A stretch of 64,000 nt of DNA from Diphasiastrum complanatum (lineage: Eukaryota > Streptophyta > Lycopodiopsida > Lycopodiales > Lycopodiaceae), in the NCBI GenBank assembly GCA_029204225.1, contig MU831873.1:35247-99246 (forward strand). The letters are read 5' to 3'. This document shows, one piece after another, positions 53,527-64,000 of the stretch. Both the position numbers and the translations under genes were made by a program. Under the pieces are notes generated by a model. The model saw only the letters and a list, made by a program, of their open reading frames with translations. It made no database searches and was not told the DNA's origin. Position 1 is the stretch's first letter, and each line of letters begins with the position of its first letter.

Positions 53527-54098
53527 TCATGGGCTAATTACATGTAGCACATGACACACCACAGAGGGGCTAGGGAATTCCAAATAGGATTCCATGATTT
53601 GGCTCATGAGGTTAGATTGTATGCGCTCCTTGCGCACTAGGAAGTTATTTAGGAGATATGTGGCAGATTGAATGATGGGGTTATTGATAGCCTCTATCAA
53701 ATCACCATTGTTAGTTTTTAGTTGGGTGTCAGGACCGAGTGGAGATAGAAATGGTTGGATGAGGGCAGGGGCACCACGATGAGAGGGTTTTTGGCGGGTA
53801 CCAGTAACAACTCCTATTGTTGCCAGCAAGTTAGTGTTGACACGCACACGGTGTAGTTTGTCTTGGTATTGAATGTAGAAATGACTTTTCTTTTTGTCCC
53901 ACCTGGCATAGGCCATGAGGACGAGTTGCATATTAAGGGCGACAGAGAAAAGCTGTGGGTAAATGCCCATTGCTTGCAGGATAGGTCCGGCTGCCTGGAC
54001 CCATGGTGTGACCAAGGATCAGTGGCCAGATTTGCATGTCAATATAGTTTTGTCGAATGTACTGGATGGTTGGTTGTGAGGGCTAGAAGCAGAAGTCA
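53527..54098 (-). pseudogene. unidentified reading frame, minus strand
   Basis: A 162-codon frame (54015-53527) reads AGPILQAMGIYPQLFSVALN, RWDKKKSHFYIQYQDKLHRV, VNTNLLATIGVVTGTRQKPS. Upstream in another frame an ATG at 54098 gives MTSASSPHNQPSSTFDKTIL before a stop, suggesting one gene with a frameshift near 54020. A TATATAAGG-like box lies about 300 bp upstream on the same strand. I do not recognise the protein; a retroelement Gag of a plant gypsy lineage is possible because a gypsy integrase tail lies just to the right on the same strand. Confidence 0.35.
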
Positions 54099-54401
54099 TA
54101 ATGTTAGCGGATCAGATTAAAAGTAAAAGGACTGTGGTAGAAGATGGAGATAGAAAAAATAGGAAAAGGCTTTCAATAAAGGGAAAAAGATGTAAAAACA
54201 GTAGAAAAGACTAGAAAAAATTGAAAAGGTGGATATCATGTGAACGGGACTAGAAATGAGTGTGTTGAGTGTATGGCAGGTGGTTATGATAGCAGATGGA
54301 GGTGTACGCAAAGTTTGGTCACAATCAGAAAGCTTTGAAATTTTATGGAAAATCTCGACAGAGCTTCGCTGTGTGAAGTGCCAAATGCATCGAATTTCTC
54401 C

Positions 54402-54411
54402 CTTATATAGA
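54402..54411 (-). promoter_or_regulatory. possible TATA box, minus strand
   Basis: CTATATAAGG on the minus strand, followed downstream by an A/C-rich leader and the ATG at 54098. Position is compatible with a promoter or an LTR, but nothing else supports it. Confidence 0.3.
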
Positions 54412-55009
54412 GCAAAATTAGAGTGCGTATTAGGAGAAGTGCTCTTTTTACATCTCAGTTCCTTCCAAAAATTGGTAGGGACCCTCTTCACACAATTATA
54501 AAATCCAGAAAAATCTACGAAGGTTCAGTAGGTGTTTTGACTGCCTTGCGAAGGTTCTGTGAAGGTTCAGTAGGTCCTACGAGGGTTGAACTCTCTCAAG
54601 AAAGGAACTCTTGCACCACTTTTTTATATATCTGATTTTCAAGATCTGTCAAATCCACTATTTTGATTTCATTTTTGCTGTCTGCGAAGGTTGGTTTCGA
54701 GATCTTGATGCTCTGCGAAGGTTCCAAAGATTTTGGCTTTTTGAACCCTCACATACATCCAAATTTGATGATTCTTCCCATGAGTTTTGGAGGCTGATTG
54801 TTGTCATCTGATGATCTGTTGTCTTTTGGATCCTATTTGGATCTGGATCTCACTTGGATCTTGTCAGACTTGATCAAATTTTGCTGAATTTTGATGGATC
54901 TGGCTTGATCTGACTAGATTTCACTAGATCTAGTTGCGATGACTTTGAAAATGTGATCAATGTGTGGCCTTGTCATCACTATCCTTGATCTGCTTCACTA
55001 AGGTGGCTA
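54412..55009. other. GCGAAGGTT-word region, no gene
   Basis: Contains several spaced copies of GCGAAGGTT or GTGAAGGTT with TCAGTAGG (54524-54725), a loose local repeat, and GATCTGGATCT-like phrases (54835-54935). No coding content recognised. Confidence 0.4.
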
Positions 55010-55217
55010 ACAATTGTGTAATCGACTATCGTTGATGGGTGTGTCGAATGGAGTCCCATCTAACTATTCGAGGTTCATGGCTCCATGGCTCAGGATTTCC
55101 TTTACACGATATGGGCCTTCACTTGTGAACTTCAACTTTCCCTTGATCGACTTAGTTTTGTACATAAGGACCGGATCTCCAAAATGAAAATCCTTCTTGT
55201 GTAACCGACGATCGTGT
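55010..55217 (-). pseudogene. Ty3/gypsy integrase C-terminal (GPY/F) fragment
   Basis: Minus-strand frame from about 55214 reads HDRRLHKKDFHFGDPVLMYK, GKLKFTSEGPYRVKEILSHG, AMNLE, a stop, LDGTPFDTPINDSRLHNC. This is the GPY/F module that ends gypsy integrases (GPY/F core, HGA, LDGTPF, IN-x-x-RL). Both ends are truncated. Confidence 0.82.
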
Positions 55218-55529
55218 GCAGCACAGACGTCAAGACGACAATGGCAAGTAGAGTAGGTTTTTAAGTTTTAGTTGATGTGAGAGCATTTTTAAGTTAGAGA
55301 GAGTGCAAAAGCAGCAATTTTGTAATACATTGATTATCAATACATGATTTTCATATATGGAATGTTATTGATTTTTGTATGTGGAATGTTGCACCAAAAA
55401 ATGCAATGTCGAAATTCGAAATATGGGCAATGTCGGATTTCAAGATGTGCAATGTAATAACTAATTAAAAATTTCTTGACTATATGCAATGTCGAATTCC
55501 AAAGAACAATGTCATATATATTAAACAAA

Positions 55530-55635
55530 ATATAATTCATAACGTGCATGAAGTAATGTAATAAAGTATTGCAATTCATAATGTGTGTGAAGCTATGTAA
55601 TAAAATATTGCAATTCATAATGTACATGTACAAAT
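55530..55635. repeat. ~44-bp tandem repeat
   Basis: ATTGCAATTCATAATGT(G/A) and GTAATAAA(A/G)TATTG recur at about 44-bp spacing, two to three copies, in AT-rich sequence where GCAATGTCG also repeats to the left (55397-55500). Confidence 0.7.
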
Positions 55636-55659
55636 GAATGAATAGAAAGTATATCATGA

Positions 55660-56296
55660 TTTCTTAGCTTGCTATTTGATCCAAATGTCCATTGCAATCT
55701 AAAAATATTGCTTCAAAAGCATTCCAAAAACAGTGCATCTCCAAAAACATGTTTCCAAAAATAGCTCGATAAAAATGTGCGCGTTGTTTTTTACGCATTT
55801 TTTTATTTGTTTTACCTAATAAGGGACGTCGAAATTCGACATCCCTACTCGTCAGGCATACATCAGATGGACATTGCGGACAACCATCGGGACGTCATCA
55901 GACATGGTTCTATAATAAAAATTGCTAACGGAAGTTGATATCTGACATCCAATGGGACGTCGCATTGCAACATTCACTTTTTGAGATGGAGGTTAGCTCA
56001 ATATCATTGCTTATGGAGAAACCTTAACTAGAACAAAGCAAAAACATGGAAACTAGAAATAAAAAGCAAAACATGACAATAGCATAAGCAAGAGTGATTA
56101 ACAAATGAGGATGCTTGAGCTCTCAAAATAGTAGAGTCTCCTCCTCTCTATTAAACATCAAAATATGGTACAAATGGTGCCTTTTTATGGATGGGGAAAG
56201 CCCTTGCCCCTTTCTCCTATTGGCTATTCTAAGGAAGGTGGGATTGAAATCCACACCCTTCACCAAAAACGCAAACTAATCAATGGTGGAGAAAGA
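55660..56296. other. no gene recognised
   Basis: Sequence with the phrases GACGTCGAAATTCGACATCC and GGGACGTC repeated near 55827-55970 and no recognisable coding content. Confidence 0.35.
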
Positions 56297-56776
56297 AACA
56301 CACTTCACCTACCACCAATTGGCTTTGACTAATTAATCAAACTTAGGAACTTAAGTTTAAGCTTAACTTTGGCCTTCTACTATAATTTTTTATTACATGG
56401 CCCAAAGTCAAGTTTATGCCCAAAATTATTTATTTAAAAGTGCTCATTGAGCCATGGGCTTATACATGCAGGATGCCACAATCCTCGCAACTATTTCTAT
56501 TTTTCTGACTTTATTTATTTACAACATGTTGGGAATAACACACTTCACCTACCACCAATTGGCTTTGACTAATTAATCAAACTTAGGAACTTAAGTTTAA
56601 GCTTAACTTTGGCCTTCTACTATAATTTTTTATTACATGGCCCAAAGTCAAGTTTATGCCCAAAATTATTTATTTAAAAGTGCTCATTGGGCCATGGGCT
56701 TATACATGCAGGATGCCACAATCCTCGCAACTATTTCTATTTTTCTGACTTTATTTATTTACAACATGTTGGGAAT
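56297..56776. repeat. 240-bp perfect tandem duplication
   Basis: The 240-bp unit starting near 56297 (CACTTCACCTACCACCAATT at 56301) starts again near 56537 (same words at 56541) and differs at only about one base (ATTGAGCC against ATTGGGCC). A very recent duplication, or an assembly artefact. It ends against the LTR at 56790, next to a palindrome CATGTTGGGA...TCCCAACATG. Confidence 0.93.
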
Positions 56777-56789
56777 ACTCCCAACATGG

Positions 56790-57270
56790 TGTTCACGGAG
56801 GAACTTTGATTCACGCTTTCGTTGATGTCGATGATAGAATTTTGGCTCATCTTTGATTGATTGATTTATTGTGTATATATGTACACACATCAGCTGTAGT
56901 GATCGTGAACATTACAACTGTACCATTTAGTGTAAATTGTGAGGGTAACAGTCGTAAAGTGGTGCAATTACTGCATAGTGAATGGTGACATAGTCTGTAT
57001 TGGATAGAGCAGAGGAAGAGCTCCATTTGAGTGGTGATAGTCGACAGACATCGAGGGAGTCGAATGAGTTGAGTCGATTGTTTGCCCTTGAGTCGATGTC
57101 GATGGAGTCAGAGTTGGGTATGTCAAGTCGATCCTGCTCTACTTCAAAGTCGTTGTATATAAAGACTGTTCAACTTATGCGAGTAAGGCTACATGCTGCT
57201 GTAGAGAGAGAATATTTACATACTCATGAGATAAATTCAGATGAGTAGGAGTAAATATTAAACTCCAACA
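56790..57270 (-). repeat. 3' LTR of gag-less copia element
   Basis: On the minus strand it begins TGTTGGAGTTTAATATTT right after the polypurine tract and ends CCTCCGTGAACA. It aligns with the right LTR (shared GATTGATTGATTTATTGTGTAT, AAGGCTACATGCTGCTGTAG). Confidence 0.88.
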
Positions 57271-57281
57271 TTCCCCCTTAA

Positions 57282-60200
57282 GCTTAAGTCCTAGGATCCC
57301 AGATGAAGTTTAATATGTTTGCTTATGTTTTTCCCTTGACAAGGGTTTTGTTAGAATGTCAACCAACATACTATCAGTATGACAGTAACTTAATTCAACA
57401 ATTTTGTTTAGAACTTTCTCTCTAATAAAATAAAATTGAACTTCAATATGCTTAGTTCTAGAGTGAGTTCGTGGGTTCAGAGATAAAGTAATGCAGCTAT
57501 GATTTTCGCAATAGAGTATAGTTGGTCCGATTTGAGAGAACTTTAGATCCTAGAGCAATCTTCTGAAGTCCAAATAATCTCCTTTACTACAGAAGTAGTT
57601 ACAACATATTCGGACTCTATGGAAGACAAAGAAATGCATTTTTGCTTTCGACTATTCCAAGGAATGGATTCTTATGCTAGAAAGGATAGGTGGCCAAAAG
57701 TGGATTTTCGAGTGTCCACATCTCCAGTCCAATTAGAGTCAAAATAAACATTGAGAATTAGAGCGTCCTTTGTCTTTCTATTATAGCATAGAGCATAATG
57801 CTTCGTGGGTTGAATGTACCTTAATGCTCTCAATAGAGCCTTCTAGTGAGGTAGGTCGAGATTCATCATATATTGTGACTTTGTGTTGACTGTCTAGGCA
57901 GGATCGGGTCATGTGCAGACCATGGGATAGATGATCTGACTATCAACTGACAGGAATATTTGCACTTTTTTTTTTTCTCTGCTTCAATCTTCATACACAT
58001 GTCTTTTGATAGCTTGAATCCTAGATCCATGGGCGAGTCTATCAACTTGTAGCCTTTCATGCCATACTTGTAGAGTATATTGGTTAGATATTTTTCTTGG
58101 CTTATCATGATCCTTATATTTGCTCTGTCTCTATCTCTGATTATCTCGATCCCAAGAAGGTAATGCACTGAACCTGAATCGGTCATTTCGAATTCCTTCG
58201 ATAAAAGAGACTTTGTCTCTTGTAGTAACTGATTTGAATTGCTGATGATTAGAGAGTCATCAACATATAGAGCTATTACAACATAGCTTGAACCTCTATG
58301 CATGAGTAGAATTTGAAATAAAGTTGTGTTGCAACAAGAATCGATTGATTCTATCAAACCAGGCCCTTGGAGCTTGCTTCAGCCCATAGAGAGTTTTTTA
58401 CAACTTGCATATGTTGTGTTCTTGGCCTTGAAGGACATAACTTTCGAGTTGATAGATATAAATATCTTCTTGTATATATCCGTTCAAAAATGTTGTCTGA
58501 ACATCCATCTAGTAACCTTCTAGATCTTTGGCAACTGCAATAGCAAGTAAAGATTGAATTGACTGAAGTCGTACTACTAGACAGAGCGTCTCAGTGTAGT
58601 CAATCTCGTAAGTTTGTTCATATCCTTTGACGACTAGTCGAGCTTTTCATTTGGTTGTCGAACCATATGGATTGAGCTTCAACTTGAAGAACCACTTAGT
58701 GTCGATGATCTTTGCATCAGGAGGAGGCTCGACAAGACACATGCCTTGTTCTTCATCAATGAACTATATTCATCATTCATGGTTTGCACTTGAATTTGAC
58801 ATTGCTTCTGCTACTAAGGAAGGTTCATCATAACTGATGAATGCTTGAGAGACATAAGGATAAGGCTCATGTTGATGTCAAGGAGAACTTTGAACAGTAG
58901 TCGGTTTCTGAGATGATGACTCTCCTAGCTGTGCAACATGAATATCTTTGATATTTGTCGGAACAGGCGCAAGTAAAAGCTTGTTGATGGTGATTGGAGT
59001 CGTTGGAATGAACTCTGTATTGGTTGCTTCTGCTTGAAGTCGTAAAATTTGTCTTCGAGGAAGACAACGTCTCAACTGACTGTGATTCATCCTGATTCAA
59101 TATCGTAGATCCAATAGGCTTTTGTGATGTCGAGTATCCAATGAAGATACTTCTGCAGCTAACAGGACCGAGCTTCTTTCTTAGGTCAGAAGGAATTTGC
59201 ACATAACAAAGACAACCAAACACTCGAAGGTTCTTCACCCTCGACTTGCATTTATAATAGGCTTTGAAGGGAGCTTTTGGGTTGACTGCTGTGGTGCTTG
59301 AGTAATTCAGTAGATAGCAAGTAGTTGAAATTGCTTCAGCTCAAAAATAGTTGAGCATTTGATAGCATTGACCGCGTCACATTGAGTAATAATTGGTTCT
59401 TCCTTTCGGCTACTCCATTCTATTGTGGTGTGTAGCTGGTGGAAAACTGATGATGAATGTCACATGATGATAAGTAGTTGGACATTTCGTTTAACATATA
59501 CTATCCCCCACTATATGTGCATAGGGTCTTGAGCTTTCGAGCAATCTGTGTCTCAACAAACTGCTTGAATTCTTTGAAGCAGTTGAATGCCTCATACTTG
59601 TTCTTGATGAACATAATACTGGTGAATCTCGAATAATCATCGATAAAAGTGATAACATATAGTGTTGGAACCCAGAGAGGGAGTAATCATAGGACCACAC
59701 AGATCACTGTGTGTCAATTCTAAAATGGACTTAGCTTTAACATCTTGCCTCTTAGGGAATCTTGATCTAGGTTGTTTGCCTAGTAAGTACATCTCATAGA
59801 CATGTCGAATGTCAGTGGAGGCAGCATTAATGCTAAGATCCTTAATCATGCTATTGTGATGCATGTACAAGATTGATCTCATTTTTAAATGTCCTGGTCT
59901 TTGATGCCATAACTGAGCATTTGAAGTATGCACATTGGTAGAAAGTGCATACTCATGACTCAAGATGTACAAATTACCTTCTCTATTTGTAGAGAGGATT
60001 TCATTTTGATCTTTATCCAAAATAGTACATTGCTTTGAATTGAACAAGGGTCTACAACTCTGATCTGTGATCTTGTTGACATACAATAAATTCTTTGTTA
60101 GTTTGGGTACATAAAGGACATCCTTAAGCAATGTTGAATTATCATTTGGAAGATGAAGACGTATAGATCCTTGGCCTTCAATCTGATGTGTACTTGAGTC

Positions 60201-60300
60201 ACCGAAGTACATGTACTTTGAATTTGCTAGCATGAGTTCTTCATAAAGGAATTTGCATGGAGTCATGTGCTGAGAAGCACCAGAATTGAGATAACATAGA
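57282..60300 (-). pseudogene. copia protease-integrase-RT remnant
   Basis: Minus-strand pieces. 60266-59637: protease end and pre-integrase (GQGSIRLHLPNDNSTLLKDV, VPKLTKNLLYVNKITDQ, WHQRPGHLKMRSILY, LTHSDLCGPM). 59240-58867: integrase tail (NLRVFGCLCYVQIPSDLRKK, FIGYSTSQKPIG). 58357-57866: reverse transcriptase with the catalytic ALYVDDSLIIS intact, FEMTDSGSVHYLLGIEII and ISQEKYLTNILYKYGMKG. RNase H is only weakly visible at 57300-57850 among stops. Frameshifts throughout. The lack of Gag and of the protease catalytic DSG part marks it as a deletion derivative. Confidence 0.87.
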
Positions 60301-60334
60301 AGGGCACCTCTACTTTATTGATCTTGTACCATTA

Positions 60335-60425
60335 GCAGTGTTGGCTAGTATGATCTTTATGGTGCTATTGTGCTTAGGAGATCAAGAATACATGTGTAGG
60401 GCATTCCACACGTGTGAATTCAGCA
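60335..60425 (+). repeat. LTR-end remnant resembling SWIW-family LTR
   Basis: CTTAGGAGATCAAGAATACATG and TTCCACACGTGTGAATTCAGCA follow the order of the last 60 bp of the copy B LTRs (TTAGGAGATCACAAGTACATG ... TCCACACGTGTGAAATCAACA). It lies inside the gag-less element next to its 5' LTR, exactly where gag is missing, so another LTR may have replaced it. Confidence 0.55.
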
Positions 60426-60446
60426 ATTGTCTGATACAATGGCCCA

Positions 60447-60938
60447 GTTCACAGAGGAACTCTGATTCACACTTCAGTTGATCTCGATGATAGAACTTCA
60501 TCTCTTCTCTGATTGATTGATTTATTGTGTATACATGTACATACATCAGCTACACTGATCGTGAAGATTACAACTATAACATTTAGTGTAAACTGTGTAG
60601 GTAACAATCATGAAGTGGTATAGTTACTGCATAGTGAAAGGTGACATAGTCTGTATTGGATAGAGTAGAGGAAGAGCTCCATTTGAGTGGTGATAGTCAA
60701 CATATGTCGAGGGTGTCGAATGAGTCTAGTTGACTGTTTTCCCTTGAGTCGATGTCGATGGAGTTGAAGTTGGGTATGTCGAGTCGATTCTGCTATGTTT
60801 CAAAGTCATTGTATATACAAAACGTTCGATTTATGCGAGTAAGGCTACATGCTGCTGTAGAGAGAGAATATTTTCATAGTATAGGTATATTCAAGAGATG
60901 AATTCCTGTGAGTAGGAGTAAAAATTAAACTCCAACAC
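60447..60938 (-). repeat. 5' LTR of gag-less copia element
   Basis: About 492 bp aligned with 56790-57270, ending on the plus strand ATTAAACTCCAACA. The inner end lies against TGGGCCATTGTATCAG on the minus strand, which looks like the primer-binding site TGGTATCAG split by a 7-bp insertion. Confidence 0.85.
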
Positions 60939-61444
60939 CTCCTCTTGTTTACCTCTACTAGACTTGATAGATTCTATCTTTCGAATAAAGGAAATTGGAC
61001 TAGTCCCATTTCCTATGCCATTATTCCCTTTTTCGTCTTTAAGATCACTTCTCTGTTAACCTTCACTTCATACTCTTCCCTACCAAAATTGCCAAACCAC
61101 ACTCTGTCTATATTGTGCACGATTCCCTTATTTGGTAGAAAGACATCGGTTGCCGATAAGATCCCTTCTCTTTCGGACTTGGGAAATATCATTGACTGCT
61201 CATGTTCCTTCATTTGCTAGCAAGAAAAACTTTCCAGATCCTCTACCTCTATCCTCGAGTCCTCCCTCAAGCAAACCGTCTCCTTAAGATCTCTAAATAG
61301 GGCTTGCGTTGTTGACCCATCCCTTCGTGTGGATGAATTCCTTGCTGCCTCCAACTAGCTCAAAGAACAAGGTCCAATATGGCCTAAAATAACTGACAAA
61401 CTTATGAGTGTGAGGGTGTAGAGAGTGAAAGAGAGGATTCATCA
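60939..61444. other. unrecognised sequence with one minus-strand frame
   Basis: A minus-strand frame (61213-61013) reads FPKSEREGILSATDVFLPNK and RVWFGNFGREEYEVKVNREV, protein-like but of no family I recognise. Directly to the right the protease of a copia fragment starts without any Gag. Confidence 0.3.
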
Positions 61445-62867
61445 ATGATGTCTACTTTTTCATCTTTCCCTTTTAAGAATGAAGAAGTCTGGTGGATAGA
61501 TAGTGGAGCTAGTTCCCACATGTCTAGTTCTAGGAACTCTTTCACTAATCTCATGCCATATTTAGGTGCAAAAAGGTCAATCTATACTGCTAATGATGTA
61601 GAGTGTAGGATTGAAGGAATATGTAGTATTCCATTACATGCATCATCATCAAAATTTTTTTGCTACCTAAATTGACTAAGAATCTCATTAGTGTAGGACA
61701 GTTGTTTGATAGTGGATTGGATGTCAAGTTTCAAGTTGAGTGTATAATCTCAAGAGAAAATGAAGTTATTGCTAGAGGATCTAGAATTGGTAAGTTGTAC
61801 AAACTAGATTCTAGGGAGAGTGCTAATATTTCAGATATTGCTTATGAGACCAAGTTTCTACAGGAGGATCTGCGGCATAAGAGATTGGGTCATCCCAATT
61901 TCAAATCCATGCAATCTATGGTCAAAGAAGAAAAAGCTGTTGGTCTACCAAAGACTTGTCAAAGGAGCTTCTACCTTGTGAAGCTTGTGTGCTGGCAAAG
62001 TCACACAAAAGGCCTTTTCCTAGATCAAGTATCAAGACAAAGCAACCATTTGAACTTGTACACTCAGATGTTCATTTCTCATCAACTAAGAGCAAAGGAG
62101 GAGCCAACTGCTTTGTCTCTTTTGTAGATGATTATACAAGACATTATTGGATCTATATGTTGTCTTCAAAATCCATGGTTTATGATGTTTTTCTTACTTT
62201 TAAAGCTTATGTAGAGAAGCAGTTTCCTTTCAAGATAAAAGCTTTAAGAAGTGATAGTGGAGAGAATACATTTCCAATAAGTTTAAAGACTTTTGTGAGA
62301 GAGAGGGTATTCAAAAAGAGTTTTCTTGTTCATATACTCCTCAGCAAAATGGAGTTGCTGAGAGAAAAAATAGAACTTTGTGTGAATGTGCAAAAGCCAT
62401 TAGGCTGGAAGCTTCTCCGCCTAAAGAATTTTGGGGAGAGGCAGTTGCATGTGCAAACTATCTTTGTAATAGGCTTCCAAATCTTGCAATAGGAGGAAAG
62501 ACACCATTTGAGATGTTGTAAATGAAAAAGCCTAAGGTAGATCATCTTAGGATTTTTGGCTGTGTATGCTTTGTGCATGTACCTATAGAAACTAGGAAGA
62601 AGGAAGATCCTAGTGCAGTGAAAGGAATTTTTGTAGGTTATGTATCTACTAAAAAATCATACAAGATTTATTTGCCCTCTATTTGACAAAAATGTTGTTA
62701 GTAGAGATGAAGTCTTCCATGAAGATCAAAAATTTAACTTGGATGATGTCCAGATCAAAGAGACTCATGCAAGTTCAATCATCAACCTTGATGTTGTTCA
62801 AGAAGAGGTGAGGCCGAGGCTTGAGGAGGAGCAGATTCAAGCTATCACACCAAGAAGACCTACATGA
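61445..62867 (+). pseudogene. copia protease-integrase fragment, relative of SWIW family
   Basis: Frames in order: protease EEVWWIDSGASSHMSSSRNS; LPKLTKNLISVGQLFDSGLD; pre-integrase RHKRLGHPNFKSMQSMV; then integrase CEACVLAKSHKRPFPRSSIK, ELVHSDVHFSS, FVDDYTRHYWIYMLSSKSMV, KALRSDSGEN, and, shifted, the Glu region and KPKVDHLRIFGCVCFVHVPI. It is closely similar in protein to the intact SWIW copy B (GQLLDSGFDV; MVYDYSLLFKAYVEKKF; KALRS; KPKVDHL) but retains all three DDE segments that copy B has lost. Gag and RT are missing here; the interior jumps from the integrase tail to an acidic stretch and then to the 3' LTR. Confidence 0.85.
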
Positions 62868-62948
62868 GTTATTAAAATATTATCTTCCTATCTCGAGTTT
62901 GGGATCATGACCATGATAATTTCCACTAGTTGTTGTACATATAAGGAG

Positions 62949-63583
62949 TGTGAATTGAGCAAATATCCTTCTAGTGTAGTTCGGATTTGAGTTAGATAGG
63001 TTCAATTGTAATGACATGTAAATGTTTTGATAGCATGCAAAGTCTTACTGTATGCATGCAAGCCACATGCAATTAGTGCATGCAACATGCAAAGTAGATT
63101 CTGTGATCTACACATGTCTAGGCAATTTTTTGAGTTGACATGCAGTACATGCACCGTACATGCATGCAGTTACACATGTGGATCTCTGGTAGGTGAATTA
63201 GTTCAGTTAAGTGGACTTTCCATGCAACTCCACTATAGGAATTCGAGTCTCTATCATGTAGGGAAAGCTGGGCATGTTTTGCCATATTGTGAATATTGAG
63301 ATTTTGGTGTTTTGGACTCATTCTCTCTCTACCCGAGTTTTTTTGTATGATTTTCTCTCTATACCTGAGAGCAGCCTCTTTTTCCCATACTGAACACTTA
63401 GAATTATTTCTGACATTCATTTCTCATAGTGAAGAGTTAGATTTTTCATCAGATGTATGCCATTGTGCTCTTGTCTTATATTTTTCAAGCATACTGTTCT
63501 TTGATCAAACTTGTGCAATCACAACACCTCAGTAAGATCCTGTAGGGTGTGTGGTGAAGTTCACACGTGCTAAAAACTTCACA
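62949..63583 (+). repeat. 3' LTR of the 61.4-kb copia fragment
   Basis: Starts TGTGAATTGAGC after the purine run AAGGAG and ends AACTTCACA; 635 bp. It shares with the SWIW LTRs the TGTGA start, the CTCTCTCTACCCGAG ... GATTTTCTCTCTATACC block and a terminal TTCACACGTG word. A dense CATGCA cluster lies at 63030-63180. Confidence 0.68.
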
Positions 63584-64000
63584 TCTTTTTCTCATTGGGA
63601 ACCTTCGCAAGAGCACACTAACTCTTGCAAGCTTCTCTGTGTCCTAGTCTCATAGAGATGGAACTTCAAAGAGCTTTGCGAGAGTTCTTATGCTGATCTA
63701 AATTTTTTTGTTTTTTACAAGGGTTTTTTGAATTTTTTTATGGTTTTTCTCTGATTTTTCAAGATTTGCTTGGAACTAACTCTCGTAAACTTCTATGCAG
63801 GTCCGGGATAGTACCTTGGAGCTGTTGTCAATCATGCGAGGGTTAGTTCACACTGGTTTTGGAGAAAACAAAATTTGATGAGAATTTTGCCTCTTTTCCC
63901 TCCAAATTGCAGATTTGAGTGTTTTTATGGGTTTTCAAGATTTTGGCTGGATGTCAAGCCCTTAGAGGCTATTTACGGCCTCCTCTACCCTCTCACACCT
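63584..64000. other. no gene recognised
   Basis: Downstream flank or leader-like sequence with repeated CTTCGCAAGAG/CTCTTGCAAG words (63603-63640). Nothing coding was recognised before the window ends. Confidence 0.35.

Larger units (their letters stand above)
56790..60938 (-). mobile_element. gag-less copia element with both LTRs
   Basis: Two ~485-bp LTRs in the same orientation bound a 3.2-kb interior read on the minus strand. Order from right to left: 5' LTR (60938-60447), a damaged primer-binding site, protease end, integrase, RT, a polypurine tract TTAAGGGGGAA at about 57271-57281, and the 3' LTR (57270-56790). No Gag is encoded: only ~170 bp separate the protease frame from the LTR. 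The flanking pentamers do not match, so target duplications are not evident. Confidence 0.85.

Overview
The window reads as nuclear DNA of a land plant with a large, retrotransposon-filled genome. The evidence is a 7-exon nuclear gene with a 10.3-kb intron, many decayed Ty1/copia and Ty3/gypsy elements whose primer-binding sites match initiator tRNA-Met (TGGTATCAGAGC), a plant-type hAT transposon, and TTTAGGG-like motifs. A non-LTR element with a restriction-like endonuclease domain, and a host protein that differs noticeably from the seed-plant form as I know it, would fit a fern or another seed-free plant. That placement is inference.

Layout. 1-1.2 kb: a ~341-bp satellite array. 2.0-9.7 kb: decayed copia pieces (one minus-strand deletion derivative, gag fragments, a gag-pro-int piece) and a dead SWIM-finger gene. 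9.7-12.9 kb: a truncated copy of a non-autonomous copia family (called the SWIW family here, after its C-terminal SWIW residues). 12.9-15.3 kb: a long CT microsatellite and then a 1.9-kb repeat built from shuffled TTTTCGCGAAAA-like words. 15.3-18.7 kb: the 3' half of a copia element with its LTR. 20.07-20.77 kb: an aspartic-protease pseudogene. 20.8-25.9 kb: a complete SWIW-family element with paired LTRs, a TTCAT target duplication and an open 857-codon frame. 25.9-29.9 kb: two pieces of a non-LTR retroelement around the 5' half of the copia family whose 3' half lies at 15-18 kb.

30.18-45.43 kb is the one clearly intact host gene: a 219-aa CIA30/NDUFAF1-type mitochondrial complex I assembly factor in 7 exons, assembled by matching splice sites and reading phase. 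Its fourth intron holds a ~5-kb hAT transposon, an antisense tandemly duplicated Argonaute exon fragment, and two gypsy fragments in opposite orientation.

46.5-51.2 kb: a second, diverged SWIW-family element whose C-terminal module is duplicated. 51.2-53.1 kb: a minus-strand copia gag/LTR piece joined to an unidentified coding segment. 53.5-56.8 kb: unidentified reading frame, gypsy integrase tail, local duplications. 56.8-60.9 kb: a minus-strand copia element with both LTRs but no gag. 61.4-63.6 kb: a gag-less copia fragment from a relative of the presumed parent of the SWIW family.

The most unusual biology is the SWIW family. Members keep gag and protease, have lost the integrase catalytic core, YVDD and RNase H, and still keep an open, recognisably shared C-terminal domain that seems to be an eroded reverse transcriptase. 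Most other material is degenerate.
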